Source: Candidatus Nomurabacteria bacterium (lineage in GTDB: Bacteria; Patescibacteriota; Minisyncoccia; Phycocordibacterales; UBA9973). From it: DNA of 62,215 nt. Made by a program: the position numbers and the translations under genes. Location of the stretch: NCBI GenBank assembly GCA_020850295.1, contig JADZEV010000003.1, forward strand, positions 1 to 62,215, written 5' to 3'. The notes beneath the pieces were generated by a model. It made no database searches. It was not told the DNA's origin and saw only the letters and a list, made by a program, of their open reading frames with translations. Shown here piece by piece: positions 45,461 through 54,093 of the stretch. Every line of letters begins with the position of its first letter. Within the stretch, counting starts at the first letter, position 1.

Positions 45461-45943
45461 ATGGACATTAAAAATAGCACTTACGAAAATGTTAATGAGA
45501 TTTACTCCTTTGCTGGTTCTGGCAACCTTTGTTTCTGCGATGATTATAAATATAATAAAAGGCTTTATAACATTGTTTATCCATCTGTCAGACATACGGT
45601 ATTATCATGGAAAACGGATGATTTAGATATTAAAAAACGAATTTCAGAAACACTGTTACCTGCTAATTTGAAAGAGTTAGAAAACTCTATTAGATTAACA
45701 AGTAGTCTCTGGAAATGGGGTTTTATAAAAAACTTTTTTGAAGAATATACACTTAAAAAATTCTCGGAAAATCCGGAGTTTGCCAAAAAATTATTAGCCA
45801 CATATCCAAAAAAAATCATAGGTGGATTATTACCAGGTCAAGCAAACTTTATGATAAATGAACTTCAAGATATACCTGGATATGAAGGTAAAGTTTTAAT
45901 GCAAGTAAGAGATAATTTAAGAAAACAAAAAGTCCTCATCTGA
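45461..45943 (+). CDS. Soluble protein of unknown function
   Basis: 160 aa, mixed alpha/beta, no membrane segment. Contains 'SFAGSGNLCFCDDYKYNKRL' with three residues of Cys/Asp that could bind metal, and 'LTSSLWKWGFIKNFFEEYTL'. No family recognised. Its stop is TGA (rare here), placed inside the loop and stem of the following terminator. Confidence 0.65.
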   Translation: MDIKNSTYENVNEIYSFAGSGNLCFCDDYKYNKRLYNIVYPSVRHTVLSWKTDDLDIKKRISETLLPANLKELENSIRLTSSLWKWGFIKNFFEEYTLKKFSENPEFAKKLLATYPKKIIGGLLPGQANFMINELQDIPGYEGKVLMQVRDNLRKQKVLI

Positions 45944-45953
45944 GGACTTTTTT
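45927..45953 (+). terminator. Intrinsic terminator
   Basis: AAAAGTCCTCA / TGAGGACTTTT with a 2-nt loop, then TT. The TGA stop lies in the right arm. Confidence 0.88.
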
Positions 45954-45957
45954 ATTA

Positions 45958-46689
45958 CTAATTAGAGACATCTCCTTCGTGGTGCATTTCTTCTTTTTGT
46001 TCTTCTGGTTCAGTTTGTACCTCAGGCTCTGGAGCTAATATTTCCTTTGGCTGAACTACTACTTCATTGTGAGAATGATTGCCGTGAAAAACAGTAAGGG
46101 CACGGTAGAACTTTGCCATAAGTATCATAGCCAGTGGATATGTTACTAAAATACCTACACCAAAGAGAATAAATCCTACCAAATACAAGCCTCCTGCAAC
46201 TATACCAACTAAAACAGTAGTCCAAAAAATATCACCCTTTGTCAGGTTCCATGAAGTGCGAACTGCGTTTCTAACACCATTATTTTTATCCAAGAAAGCA
46301 AAATTTGCCAAACTAAGTCTGAAAGCTACCCAGATACCTGGAATGATAAGCAGAACTAGACCAGCTACAACAAACAAAAGACTAAGAAGTCCTACCCCAA
46401 TCATACCTAAGGCTTGTTGCCATGTTGGAAGCATTTCTTGAACATGTTTAAAAGAAAACTTTTCTTCTTTGTTATCAGAAGCTGCTAAAGCGAATTTTAT
46501 AACGACGATAGACCAAACAACTGAAGCTACTGTTAGTATTAGAGAGATAACGACCGGTACATGCTTGCCTGCGCCTAAAAAGTTTATAACGACAGAAACA
46601 GCAGAAAGTCCAACAAAAAACCAAAAGTGTCTTTTAAATAATTGCCAAGATTCTCTAAGTGTACCTCGTATCGAAAAAGTAAATTCCAT
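45958..46689 (-). CDS. Polytopic membrane protein of unknown function
   Basis: 243 aa with about six hydrophobic segments, the amphipathic start 'FSIRGTLRESWQLFKRHFWF' and 'SLANFAFLDKNNGVRNAVRT'. An acidic, Pro-rich cytoplasmic tail follows ('EVQTEPEEQKEEMHHEGD'). The 'LRESW..FK.H...F' opening recalls the DUF975 / glycerophosphodiesterase-membrane-domain type families, but this is only a likeness. It follows ftsI by 18 nt on the same strand. Confidence 0.7.
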   Translation of the reverse strand: MEFTFSIRGTLRESWQLFKRHFWFFVGLSAVSVVINFLGAGKHVPVVISLILTVASVVWSIVVIKFALAASDNKEEKFSFKHVQEMLPTWQQALGMIGVGLLSLLFVVAGLVLLIIPGIWVAFRLSLANFAFLDKNNGVRNAVRTSWNLTKGDIFWTTVLVGIVAGGLYLVGFILFGVGILVTYPLAMILMAKFYRALTVFHGNHSHNEVVVQPKEILAPEPEVQTEPEEQKEEMHHEGDVSN

Positions 46690-46707
46690 GTTTTTAGCTA
46701 TTCCAGA

Positions 46708-48423
46708 TTATCTATCTGGGGTTAATTCATAATAACTCGTCATGAATTGTACCATTTCAAAAAAGGGCTCGGCAAGGGTTTGCGAAGAGAACGAGGCCCC
46801 CTTTGGAAAGTTGTTAAAAAGATATAAAACATACTTTGGATCTGAGGCTGGGAAATACCCTATAAGAGAGTGAAAATTTCTATCTGTATAGTAGCCAGTA
46901 CCGTCGGGTTTCGCCATTTGAGCGGTACCTGTTTTAGCGGCAACACTGTAGTGAGCCAGTCCTCTGTTATAACCTTTATCAACAACTTTGACCAACATAT
47001 CAGTAATAGTTGAAATAGTACTTGGGGACAAAATAGCTACATCCTCCTTTGGATAATCTAAGGTTTTGATTAAGCCACTTTCTTGTTTTATTTCTTTGGC
47101 TAAATGGGGTGTTACCAAATATCCTCCATTTGCAAGTGAGGCATAAGCTCTAACAATGTTTAGTGGAGTGGTAGCAATACCTTGCCCAAAAGAGGCAGCG
47201 GCATAGTTAACATCATTTGTTCCCTTTAACCCACCAACAAGGCCGTGTATTTCTCCGGGAAGATCAACCCCTGTCTTTTCTCCTATTTTATACCTGTTTA
47301 ATAAATAACTTTTAAAATTTTCTTTTCCTATTTTTTGTCCAACAAATATCATACCTGTGTTTAGAGACTGACTTAAGACTTGTTGCATTGAAACATTATT
47401 TCCTCTACCTTTTTTATCAAAGTTACTAAATGTTCTATCTTGAATTTTAACTGAACCAGAGTCGTTGTATGTAGTCTCAGGAGAAACTACTCCCGTATCA
47501 ATACCTATAGCCATAACAAGTGGTTTTATAATAGAACCCATCTCATAAACATCTTGAGAAAAAGGATTACTATAAATAGATACATCTTTTTCTTTTCCAA
47601 ATTCATTTAAATCAAAAGTTGGTACATGAGCCATTGCTACTATTTCACCAGTATTTGGATCCATAACTACTCCTCCTGCTGCGTCACTGCCCCACCTTTC
47701 TTTGATACGAGCAACTGTAGTTTCTAGCTGAGACTGTACTGTCGGTTCGATGGTAGTAATAATATCCCCTGTTGTGCTCTTATTTTTAAAAAGATTTGAT
47801 TGAACATTTGCAAAAATCTCTGCAAAGAAATTTATATAGAAACTATTTTCCCCTCTAGATAAGACATCATTATAATATCTCTCAAGGCCATACCTACCTA
47901 TTAAAGTATTTTCTTTAAAAGAGACAAAACCTAGAGCTTTAGCTGCTATTTCAGCACCAGGATAAAATCTCCATTTTTGGCGATAAATACTTACTCCCGG
48001 AAGATCTAGGGCAATAATTTTGTCGGACTCTTCTTGGGTAAGCTTAAAAGCAATTTCTTCATAAGGATCATTTTTCTTATTGGCCTTACTGAAAAAAACT
48101 TCACTCTCTATAGGAACAATACTATTCAAAGCTTCGTATGTTTTTTGTAAATCTGTTATCTTTGTTGGATTTATGGCAAGTTTAAAACCAGATGCAACAG
48201 TTGCAGCTGCGACTGTTGTGCCATTTTTTTTAGTAAAATAAATACTTCCTCTATCAAAAACATCATTTGTTGATGTTAGATATTGCCTTTGTGCTTTTTC
48301 TTTATAAAAATTTTGATTTATTATCTGAAGCGTAAAAAGTCTAACAACAATAGCTAGACTAAAGATAATAATTAATCCTATAAGAACCCTGATTCTTCTT
48401 CTGTGTATTTTAGCGTCCTGCAT
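46708..48423 (-). CDS. ftsI: Peptidoglycan D,D-transpeptidase FtsI-like (class B PBP)
   Basis: 571 aa from ATG 48423 ('MQDAKIHRRRIRVLIGLIII'). One transmembrane segment, a PBP dimerisation domain, and a transpeptidase domain with all three motifs: SIIK in 'EMGSIIKPLVMAIG', SLN in 'LSQSLNTGMIFV' and KTG in 'SVAAKTGTAQMAKPDG'. Septal cell-wall synthesis is inferred from its place after the ftsL-like gene in a dcw-type cluster. No PASTA domains. The start overlaps the previous gene by 14 nt. Confidence 0.93.
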   Translation of the reverse strand: MQDAKIHRRRIRVLIGLIIIFSLAIVVRLFTLQIINQNFYKEKAQRQYLTSTNDVFDRGSIYFTKKNGTTVAAATVASGFKLAINPTKITDLQKTYEALNSIVPIESEVFFSKANKKNDPYEEIAFKLTQEESDKIIALDLPGVSIYRQKWRFYPGAEIAAKALGFVSFKENTLIGRYGLERYYNDVLSRGENSFYINFFAEIFANVQSNLFKNKSTTGDIITTIEPTVQSQLETTVARIKERWGSDAAGGVVMDPNTGEIVAMAHVPTFDLNEFGKEKDVSIYSNPFSQDVYEMGSIIKPLVMAIGIDTGVVSPETTYNDSGSVKIQDRTFSNFDKKGRGNNVSMQQVLSQSLNTGMIFVGQKIGKENFKSYLLNRYKIGEKTGVDLPGEIHGLVGGLKGTNDVNYAAASFGQGIATTPLNIVRAYASLANGGYLVTPHLAKEIKQESGLIKTLDYPKEDVAILSPSTISTITDMLVKVVDKGYNRGLAHYSVAAKTGTAQMAKPDGTGYYTDRNFHSLIGYFPASDPKYVLYLFNNFPKGASFSSQTLAEPFFEMVQFMTSYYELTPDR

Positions 48424-48742
48424 TCCAAGCAAATGCACTTTGTTTGGTAGTAAAAACCAAATTCTTTGCATCTATAAGACCAGCATTATGAGCGACTTCT
48501 TTTGTCAGTTTTTTCTCTTGAGCCAAGTATTTTAGTTCTTCCATGCCAATATCAGAAAGTAGATTTCTATTTTGCTCTTCAAGGCCCTTTCGCTCTACAA
48601 CTGAGAAGGTTATGGAACCGACGACATACAAATAACAAACAAATAAAATACCTGTACCAACGAAGCAATATGTGCTCATTTTTTTCAAAATAATGCTATA
48701 TCCTCCGAAATCTTTTATATTGTTTTTTATTTGTGTCATCAT
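48410..48742 (-). CDS. ftsL: FtsL-like divisome protein
   Basis: 110 aa. Short cytoplasmic end, one transmembrane helix (about 24-46) and an external coiled coil ('FSVVERKGLEEQNRNLLSDI', 'LKYLAQEKKLTKEVAHNAGL'), the layout of FtsL. FtsL sequences are poorly conserved; the call depends on the topology plus its place between rsmH and ftsI, the conserved dcw order. Confidence 0.75.
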   Translation of the reverse strand: MMTQIKNNIKDFGGYSIILKKMSTYCFVGTGILFVCYLYVVGSITFSVVERKGLEEQNRNLLSDIGMEELKYLAQEKKLTKEVAHNAGLIDAKNLVFTTKQSAFAWNAGR

Positions 48743-48744
48743 AT

Positions 48745-49614
48745 TTATATTTTTTCTATAATTCTTAATTTTGCACTACGAGAGCGAGGATTTATTTCTA
48801 GTTCTTGTTTATTTGGAGTAATGGGTTTTTTTGTGATAACGCGTTTTTCTTCTTTTTGATTTTTCATCCACTGCTTTACAATTCGATCTTCTAAGCTATG
48901 AAATGTTATAACTGCGATTCTTCCAGATGAGCCAAGAGATGCCCACCAAGAATCAAGAGCTTCCTTTAATACATTTAGTTCATCATTAACTGCTATACGA
49001 AGAGCTTGAAAAGTTTTAGTTGCAGGATGTAGTTTGCCTTTTCTTTTAATCGTATTAGAAATTAGGTCGGCTAGATCTTTTGATGTTTTTATTGGTAGGT
49101 CTTTTCTTCTAGAGACTATGGCTTTGGCTATCTTTCGAGCAAATGTTTCTTCGCCGTAATAATAGATAATGTCGGCAATCGAGGATTCTTCCCAAGTATT
49201 TACTATGTCGTAAGCGTTAAAACCAGTGTGAGAACCTGTTTTTGAAAGCGTCATAGCAAGTGGACTATCACTGTTGAAAGAAAATCCTCTACTGTCTTGG
49301 TCGAGCTGAAATGAGCTAGTACCAATATCTAGAAGGATCTTATTAGCAATTGACTCTTTCGCTAAAGATAATATTTGTTTAGCATTTTTGTAGTTGTCTT
49401 GAACAAATACTACATCTGAATCCTTAAACACTTTTTCAAATCTTTCTTTAGCATCTTCGTCTAGATCGACACAAATAAGTTTAATATCTTTACCAAAAGA
49501 TTCATAAATAGCCTTACTGTGTCCACCACCTCCAAAAGTTCCGTCTACAACAACATCTCCTTTTTTAATTTCGAGAGCAGTTATTGATTCATGTAAAAGT
49601 ACAGGGATATGCAT
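48745..49614 (-). CDS. rsmH: 16S rRNA (cytosine-1402-N4)-methyltransferase RsmH
   Basis: 289 aa. 'HIPVLLHESITALEIKKGDV', 'VVDGTFGGGGHSKAIYESFG' (SAM site), 'LLDIGTSSFQLDQDSRGFSF', 'KTFQALRIAVNDELNVLKEA' and 'SFHSLEDRIVKQW' (with His-Ser-Leu-Glu-Asp) are complete. It modifies the same nucleotide, C1402, as RsmI at 22.7 kb. It starts at the base before the mraZ stop. Confidence 0.96.
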   Translation of the reverse strand: MHIPVLLHESITALEIKKGDVVVDGTFGGGGHSKAIYESFGKDIKLICVDLDEDAKERFEKVFKDSDVVFVQDNYKNAKQILSLAKESIANKILLDIGTSSFQLDQDSRGFSFNSDSPLAMTLSKTGSHTGFNAYDIVNTWEESSIADIIYYYGEETFARKIAKAIVSRRKDLPIKTSKDLADLISNTIKRKGKLHPATKTFQALRIAVNDELNVLKEALDSWWASLGSSGRIAVITFHSLEDRIVKQWMKNQKEEKRVITKKPITPNKQELEINPRSRSAKLRIIEKI

Positions 49615-50049
49615 TTAAAGTACGCCAACATTACCGAGTTTCTCAGCTAGTTGGTCCGCTTGTTCTTCAACCGACTTTTTATAAATATCCCAAGATTTTT
49701 GATCCCAAAGTTCTACCCGTGTGTGTACACCCACAATGGCGACCTTACCTGAGAGTCCTGCCCTGTCTTTGAGGAAATCTGGGATAAGGATCCGCCCTTG
49801 TGGATCTACACCTACTTCTGTAGCACCACCTAAAAGATACCTATTGAAACTTCGATTGTCAGATTGAAGCATTGAGCTATCAGCTAACTTGCCTGCAATC
49901 CTAGACCATTCTTTCTGAGTGAATATAAACAAACATTTATCAAGACCAGGTGTAATAACAACACTCTTCCCCATTTCTTTTCGAAACTTAATAGGAAAAG
50001 ACATTCTGTTCTTGTTATCTATTGTGTGTTTATATTCTCCGATTAACAT
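49615..50049 (-). CDS. mraZ: Transcriptional regulator MraZ
   Basis: 144 aa, two SpoVT-AbrB-like halves: 'GEYKHTIDNKNRMSFPIKFR' with the DxxxR signature and 'EVGVDPQGRILIPDFLKDRA' with its second DxxGR. MraZ binds direct repeats in front of its own operon; four such repeats lie at 50068-50107. AAGGG Shine-Dalgarno about 5 nt before the ATG. Confidence 0.95.
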   Translation of the reverse strand: MLIGEYKHTIDNKNRMSFPIKFRKEMGKSVVITPGLDKCLFIFTQKEWSRIAGKLADSSMLQSDNRSFNRYLLGGATEVGVDPQGRILIPDFLKDRAGLSGKVAIVGVHTRVELWDQKSWDIYKKSVEEQADQLAEKLGNVGVL

Positions 50050-50067
50050 TTTGCCCTTAAATTACGA

Positions 50068-50107
50068 TTTACCACTTCTTACCACTTAGTACCATTTTAC
50101 TCCACTT
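50068..50107 (-). promoter_or_regulatory. MraZ operator: four 10-bp direct repeats
   Basis: On the minus strand, read toward mraZ: AAGTGGAGTA, AAATGGTACT, AAGTGGTAAG, AAGTGGTAAA, with exact 10-bp period. Known MraZ sites are repeats with a TGG core at 10-bp spacing, ahead of mraZ. Confidence 0.8.
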
Positions 50108-50143
50108 GATTCCCTATTAGCAAATAAAATACCTGTGGAAAAC

Positions 50144-50172
50144 AAAAAAGCCACCTAAATTAGGGGCTTTTT
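50144..50172 (-). terminator. greA terminator
   Basis: AAAAAGCC-CCTAA / TTAGG-GGCTTTTT; on the minus strand it is followed by TTTTGTTTT. Confidence 0.8.
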
Positions 50173-50185
50173 GTTTTAAGATATC

Positions 50186-50644
50186 TTAACTAACCGAAAC
50201 TATTTTATAGAGAGTATCACCTTTTGGGGTGGCAACAGTTATGTTGTCACCCTTTTTATTTCCTATTAGTGCTTGCCCTATAGGACTTTTATAAGAAATT
50301 TTACCAGAAAGCATATCTGTTTCATCTGAGCCTACGATGACAAAAGTTCTATTGTTGCTTTCACCTTCTTTTTGGATAACGACAGTTGAGCCTACGGCGA
50401 TAGATCCGTCACTTGGTTTTTCTACCACCTCTCCGTATTTGAGTGTGTATTCTATTTGTTTTATTCTATCTTCAAGTTTGCCTTGCGCTTCTCGAGCGGC
50501 GTGATATTCAGCATTTTCTGATAAATCACCCAAGCTCTTGGCGTATTCAACAGCTGCAATTATTTCTTTGCGTTTTGGACCAGAGAGCTCTTGTAACTCT
50601 TTCTCTAGAGATTCTTTATTTTCTTTAGTAATATATTCTTTCAT
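50186..50644 (-). CDS. greA: Transcription elongation factor GreA
   Basis: 152 aa. N-terminal coiled coil with 'LEKELQELSGPKRKEIIAAV', 'AKSLGDLSENAEYHAAREAQ' (the acidic tip DLSENAEY that stimulates RNA cleavage) and 'GKLEDRIKQIEYTLKYGEVV'; C-terminal FKBP-like domain with 'SPIGQALIGNKKGD'. Rescues backtracked RNA polymerase. It lies between mrdA and mraZ. Confidence 0.96.
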   Translation of the reverse strand: MKEYITKENKESLEKELQELSGPKRKEIIAAVEYAKSLGDLSENAEYHAAREAQGKLEDRIKQIEYTLKYGEVVEKPSDGSIAVGSTVVIQKEGESNNRTFVIVGSDETDMLSGKISYKSPIGQALIGNKKGDNITVATPKGDTLYKIVSVS

Positions 50645-50673
50645 AACTAAGGAATAAATATATATCTTTTTAA

Positions 50674-52347
50674 TTAGTTCGTCAAAAGTTCTGGATTATC
50701 TTTGAAGACTTGTAAAACCGGTTTGAAAGCATGTACCGCTCCAGAAGAAACTTTGGGACCATCTTCCATCAAAACAGTAAAGGCAAACTGAGGATTTTCA
50801 GATGGGAAAAATCCTATAGCCCAAGAGTTAACCCTAGTATTGTTTTTTATCTGAGCAGTACCTGATTTTGCCGCTATATGAATAGTATCATCATTTAATG
50901 CTCTAGTTGTTCCTTCAAGTACTCCCAAACGCATACCTTCATGAACGGCAGTATAAGAATTTTTATTAATACCAACCTCTGCACCATCTGGAGCTTTGTC
51001 TATTTTTTTAATTGTTGGAATTTGCAAATTACCTCGAGAGGCTATGCCGGCTATAGCTCTAACCATTTGTATCGGTGTTACTTGAAAACCATACTGACCT
51101 ATAGAAGTGTTATAAGTATCTCCAACACGCCAAGGATCTCCTGGGAATCTTTTGGCTTTCCATTCTATACTTGGAATATTACCCTCTCTTTCGCCCCCTA
51201 TGTCTACTCCTGTTTTTTGTCCTATACCAAAAGCTTTAGCGTATTTTTCTAGTAAATTAATACCTAAACCTTTTTGGCTACCAAAACCTCCACCTATTTG
51301 ATAAAAGTAAACATTAGAAGAAACAGCCAGAGCTTTTTTCATATCAACAGGTCCGTGATTTGCATTGTCTCTAAATACTGTTGTTAGGCTCGGATTATAA
51401 GGATTTGGTATTTCAAGTTTGCCATTTGTATAAATAATTTTATTTGGAGTTATGATGCCTTCTTCAAGAGCACCAAGAGCAAAAAATGGTTTTACTATAG
51501 ATCCGGGAGTATAAACTCCATCAATCGCACGGTTAAGAAGTGGCTTTGAAGAACCCTGTAAATAGTTTTTTATAGTGCTACTGTCTTTACCTTCCGAAAT
51601 AATATTTGAATTATATTCTGGATAACTTGTTATCGCATATAATTCCCCTGTTTTTATATCCATAACTAAACCTGTACCTCCAACATATCCTGATTGACTG
51701 GCTAAGTCAGCTATGCCTTTATAGAGTGCCTCTTGAATCCTACTATCTAAAGATAAGTAAATATTTTCACCAGATATGGGCGCTTCTATGCCTCCTTCAG
51801 AAACAACTTCTCCTGAGACATTGGTTTCAACTAATTTTTTACCATTTTGACCAGATAAAATTTCATCAAACTCTTTTTCTGCGCCATCTTTACCAATAGT
51901 TTTTTGTTGCCAAAGTTTACCTTTAGAATCTTTGGCTGGATAAGATACATAGCCCAAAACATTTGCAAAACCATGTTTTGAAGTGTATGAGCGCTTCGTC
52001 AAACCAATACTTTCATCTATAAAATTCCAAACGAGCTCTACGCCATTTCTGTCATAAATAACGCCTCTATCAGCAAATATAGGTATGCTATCTAGACTGT
52101 TATTTTCACTTTTTGTGGCATATTCTTGACCTTTAACAACCTGAACATTTATTAAGCGTATAGCAAAAATAGAAGCAATAAAAATTATAGCTACAAAAAG
52201 AGATCCTATTGTACTTTTACTAATAGGTCTCTCTAGTTGACCTTCAAACTGTTGCCTATCAAAAGATGGTAAGTTGTGAACATCAAGAAGTATTTCATCT
52301 GGGTAGAGTTCGTGTATTTTCTTTTTTTTATTTCTTTTCAAAATCAT
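50674..52347 (-). CDS. mrdA: Penicillin-binding protein 2-like transpeptidase
   Basis: 557 aa. One transmembrane helix (about 47-68), dimerisation domain ('YVSYPAKDSKGKLWQQKTIG', typical of PBP2), and transpeptidase motifs SIVK in 'YTPGSIVKPFFALGAL', SNV in 'VSSNVYFYQIGGG' and KSG in 'AAKSGTAQIKNNTR'. The role in side-wall elongation is inferred from the adjacent mreD-like gene. Shares 20 nt with that gene. Confidence 0.92.
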   Translation of the reverse strand: MILKRNKKKKIHELYPDEILLDVHNLPSFDRQQFEGQLERPISKSTIGSLFVAIIFIASIFAIRLINVQVVKGQEYATKSENNSLDSIPIFADRGVIYDRNGVELVWNFIDESIGLTKRSYTSKHGFANVLGYVSYPAKDSKGKLWQQKTIGKDGAEKEFDEILSGQNGKKLVETNVSGEVVSEGGIEAPISGENIYLSLDSRIQEALYKGIADLASQSGYVGGTGLVMDIKTGELYAITSYPEYNSNIISEGKDSSTIKNYLQGSSKPLLNRAIDGVYTPGSIVKPFFALGALEEGIITPNKIIYTNGKLEIPNPYNPSLTTVFRDNANHGPVDMKKALAVSSNVYFYQIGGGFGSQKGLGINLLEKYAKAFGIGQKTGVDIGGEREGNIPSIEWKAKRFPGDPWRVGDTYNTSIGQYGFQVTPIQMVRAIAGIASRGNLQIPTIKKIDKAPDGAEVGINKNSYTAVHEGMRLGVLEGTTRALNDDTIHIAAKSGTAQIKNNTRVNSWAIGFFPSENPQFAFTVLMEDGPKVSSGAVHAFKPVLQVFKDNPELLTN

Positions 52348-52609
52348 ATTTTTGTCTTACTCTAGTTGTCCTAACTACCAAAAAATAAACCAGTAAAATT
52401 AAAGATACTAATAAAAATGTTTTGTTATTGTTTAAAAATAAACCTGTATGAGGCGCATACCAAATGTCAGCAAAAAGAGCAGGGGCTAAAACTAAAATCT
52501 TATGTTTGATAACAAAAATAGCATATACAAATATCACCATCTGAGCCCAAAAAGGTAGAAATACAGTTGCGACAAACAAAACTGCTATATAAAAAATAGA
52601 CCTAAGCAT
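52328..52609 (-). CDS. Small MreD-like membrane protein
   Basis: 93 aa with three hydrophobic segments ('IFYIAVLFVATVFLPFWAQM', 'ILVLAPALFADIWYAPHTGL', 'FLLVSLILLVYFLVVRTTRV'). It overlaps the start of mrdA, where mreD usually lies. MreD normally has 5-6 helices (about 160 aa), so this is either a reduced form or an unrelated protein. mreB and mreC are not adjacent. Confidence 0.55.
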   Translation of the reverse strand: MLRSIFYIAVLFVATVFLPFWAQMVIFVYAIFVIKHKILVLAPALFADIWYAPHTGLFLNNNKTFLLVSLILLVYFLVVRTTRVRQKYDFEKK

Positions 52610-52642
52610 AGGGTTATTTTAGCACAACTAAAAAATATTTAA

Positions 52643-53428
52643 TTAAATAAACATACGAAATATAAATCTCAAAATAAGTAGCAAAATCAAGAAAAAAGCT
52701 GCATAGAACATCAAAACACTGCCGAACAATGAGGCTAAGGCTGTAGAGTATATCAAGGTCACATAATCCATCGGGTTGTCTAATTCGGCCTTTTCTAGGC
52801 CCTCTACATTTTCAGAACTCTTCTCTTCTGTAGCTATAGTGGGAGCCATGTTGGCAAAATCAGGAGTTAGATTTTGTAGAGCATCCTCACTTATTTTTAT
52901 ACCTAACTTCATCTTTGTAGAATCTCTAAGGTTTGTAAAGTAGATAGCTTGTTTTTTCCTAAATACTTCTATCTTTTCTTTTAGAGAATAAAAAATCTCT
53001 CTTAACTTACCTTCCGGCATAGAGAGGTTTTTATTTTTATCAACACTTTTACCTATCAAAACTGATCCAACTAACCCATGTAGCCCAACAAGATCTTGTC
53101 TTTGTTTGTTGATAGCGGAAGTAATAGATACATTTATCTGCGTTTGTTCTTCTGACTGTTTAAAGTCAACAGATACCGTCTCTGCTGCCAAAGAGTTAAC
53201 GACCTTAACCACTGGTTTAGCCACCAATGAATCACCTTCTTTAAACTCTATGGTGAAGGTTATGGATTCTGGTTGATTATTGTAAATTAAAGCATTTATT
53301 TTAACAGGAGTATTTATCTCTGCGTCTTTTGGGGAGACAAAAACATTCTCTTTTGGCAAAGATCCAATAGCAAAAACATTTTCGAAAGAAAAAATAAATA
53401 ACAAAAAAATAAATATTATTTTTTTCAT
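52643..53428 (-). CDS. Exported protein with C-terminal membrane helix (unknown)
   Basis: 261 aa. Signal peptide (about 1-20), an Ig-like beta domain (about 25-110: 'FVSPKDAEINTPVKINALIY', 'VKVVNSLAAETVSVDFKQSE'), a helical stretch, and one C-terminal transmembrane segment ending 'LILLLILRFIFRMFI'. The architecture suggests a surface-anchored adhesive or scaffold protein. No family recognised; it precedes the elongation genes. Confidence 0.65.
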   Translation of the reverse strand: MKKIIFIFLLFIFSFENVFAIGSLPKENVFVSPKDAEINTPVKINALIYNNQPESITFTIEFKEGDSLVAKPVVKVVNSLAAETVSVDFKQSEEQTQINVSITSAINKQRQDLVGLHGLVGSVLIGKSVDKNKNLSMPEGKLREIFYSLKEKIEVFRKKQAIYFTNLRDSTKMKLGIKISEDALQNLTPDFANMAPTIATEEKSSENVEGLEKAELDNPMDYVTLIYSTALASLFGSVLMFYAAFFLILLLILRFIFRMFI

Positions 53429-53476
53429 ATTATATTTAGATTATACATCTGTATATCTGAACATGCTAGAAGAGTT

Positions 53477-54088
53477 TTACCTACCCAAGAAAAAGAACCC
53501 GTGCAAAACCGCTATAAAGTTTAAAACTGAGTGCGACAAAGATATCAAGATCAGATTTGGGTAATATCTATATATCACAGATAGTGCCAAACCTGAGAAA
53601 AATGCGACCGGAAGCATTATTCCTGGGAAAGGATAGATAACATGCAAAAGAGTAAATAAAACAGTATTAGCCCCTATAACAACCCACCATTTATTTGTTA
53701 AAACTTGGAGCTTTGGAAACAGAAAACCTCTATAAGCTATCTCTTGCAAGAGCGATACTGGTAAAAATAGAAAAAGAAAATGAGAATATTGCCACCAGAC
53801 TATATTTGGATTTATAGCCAAAACATCTGAGAGTTTTACAAAGATAAAAGCCCCTACTAAAGTGAACAACGAGTAAGGTATTAAAGATTTTTTAAAAGTT
53901 TTATTTTTAAGTCCCATTTTTTCATCTGGGATTTTTTCATATTGAATAACTCCAAACATGAAAATCATAGACACGCAAAGTACAACCAACCTCCAACTTA
54001 TCGGCACAATCCCAAATGTTAAAAGTGCTATAGGCAATATAAAAATAAAAAATATTTGATATAAAACTAATTCTTTATCGTGGTTCAT
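53477..54088 (-). CDS. CPBP-family intramembrane metalloprotease-like protein
   Basis: 203 aa, about six membrane segments. 'SLLQEIAYRGFLFPKLQVLT' corresponds to the EExxxR motif with the first Glu replaced by Gln; 'LLHVIYPFPGIMLPVAFFSG' and 'LILISLSHSVLNFIAVLHGF' provide the other conserved His. The family (Abi/CAAX protease-like) includes active proteases and non-catalytic members. The Gln substitution makes activity uncertain. Confidence 0.8.
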   Translation of the reverse strand: MNHDKELVLYQIFFIFILPIALLTFGIVPISWRLVVLCVSMIFMFGVIQYEKIPDEKMGLKNKTFKKSLIPYSLFTLVGAFIFVKLSDVLAINPNIVWWQYSHFLFLFLPVSLLQEIAYRGFLFPKLQVLTNKWWVVIGANTVLFTLLHVIYPFPGIMLPVAFFSGLALSVIYRYYPNLILISLSHSVLNFIAVLHGFFFLGR

Positions 54089-54093
54089 AAAAT

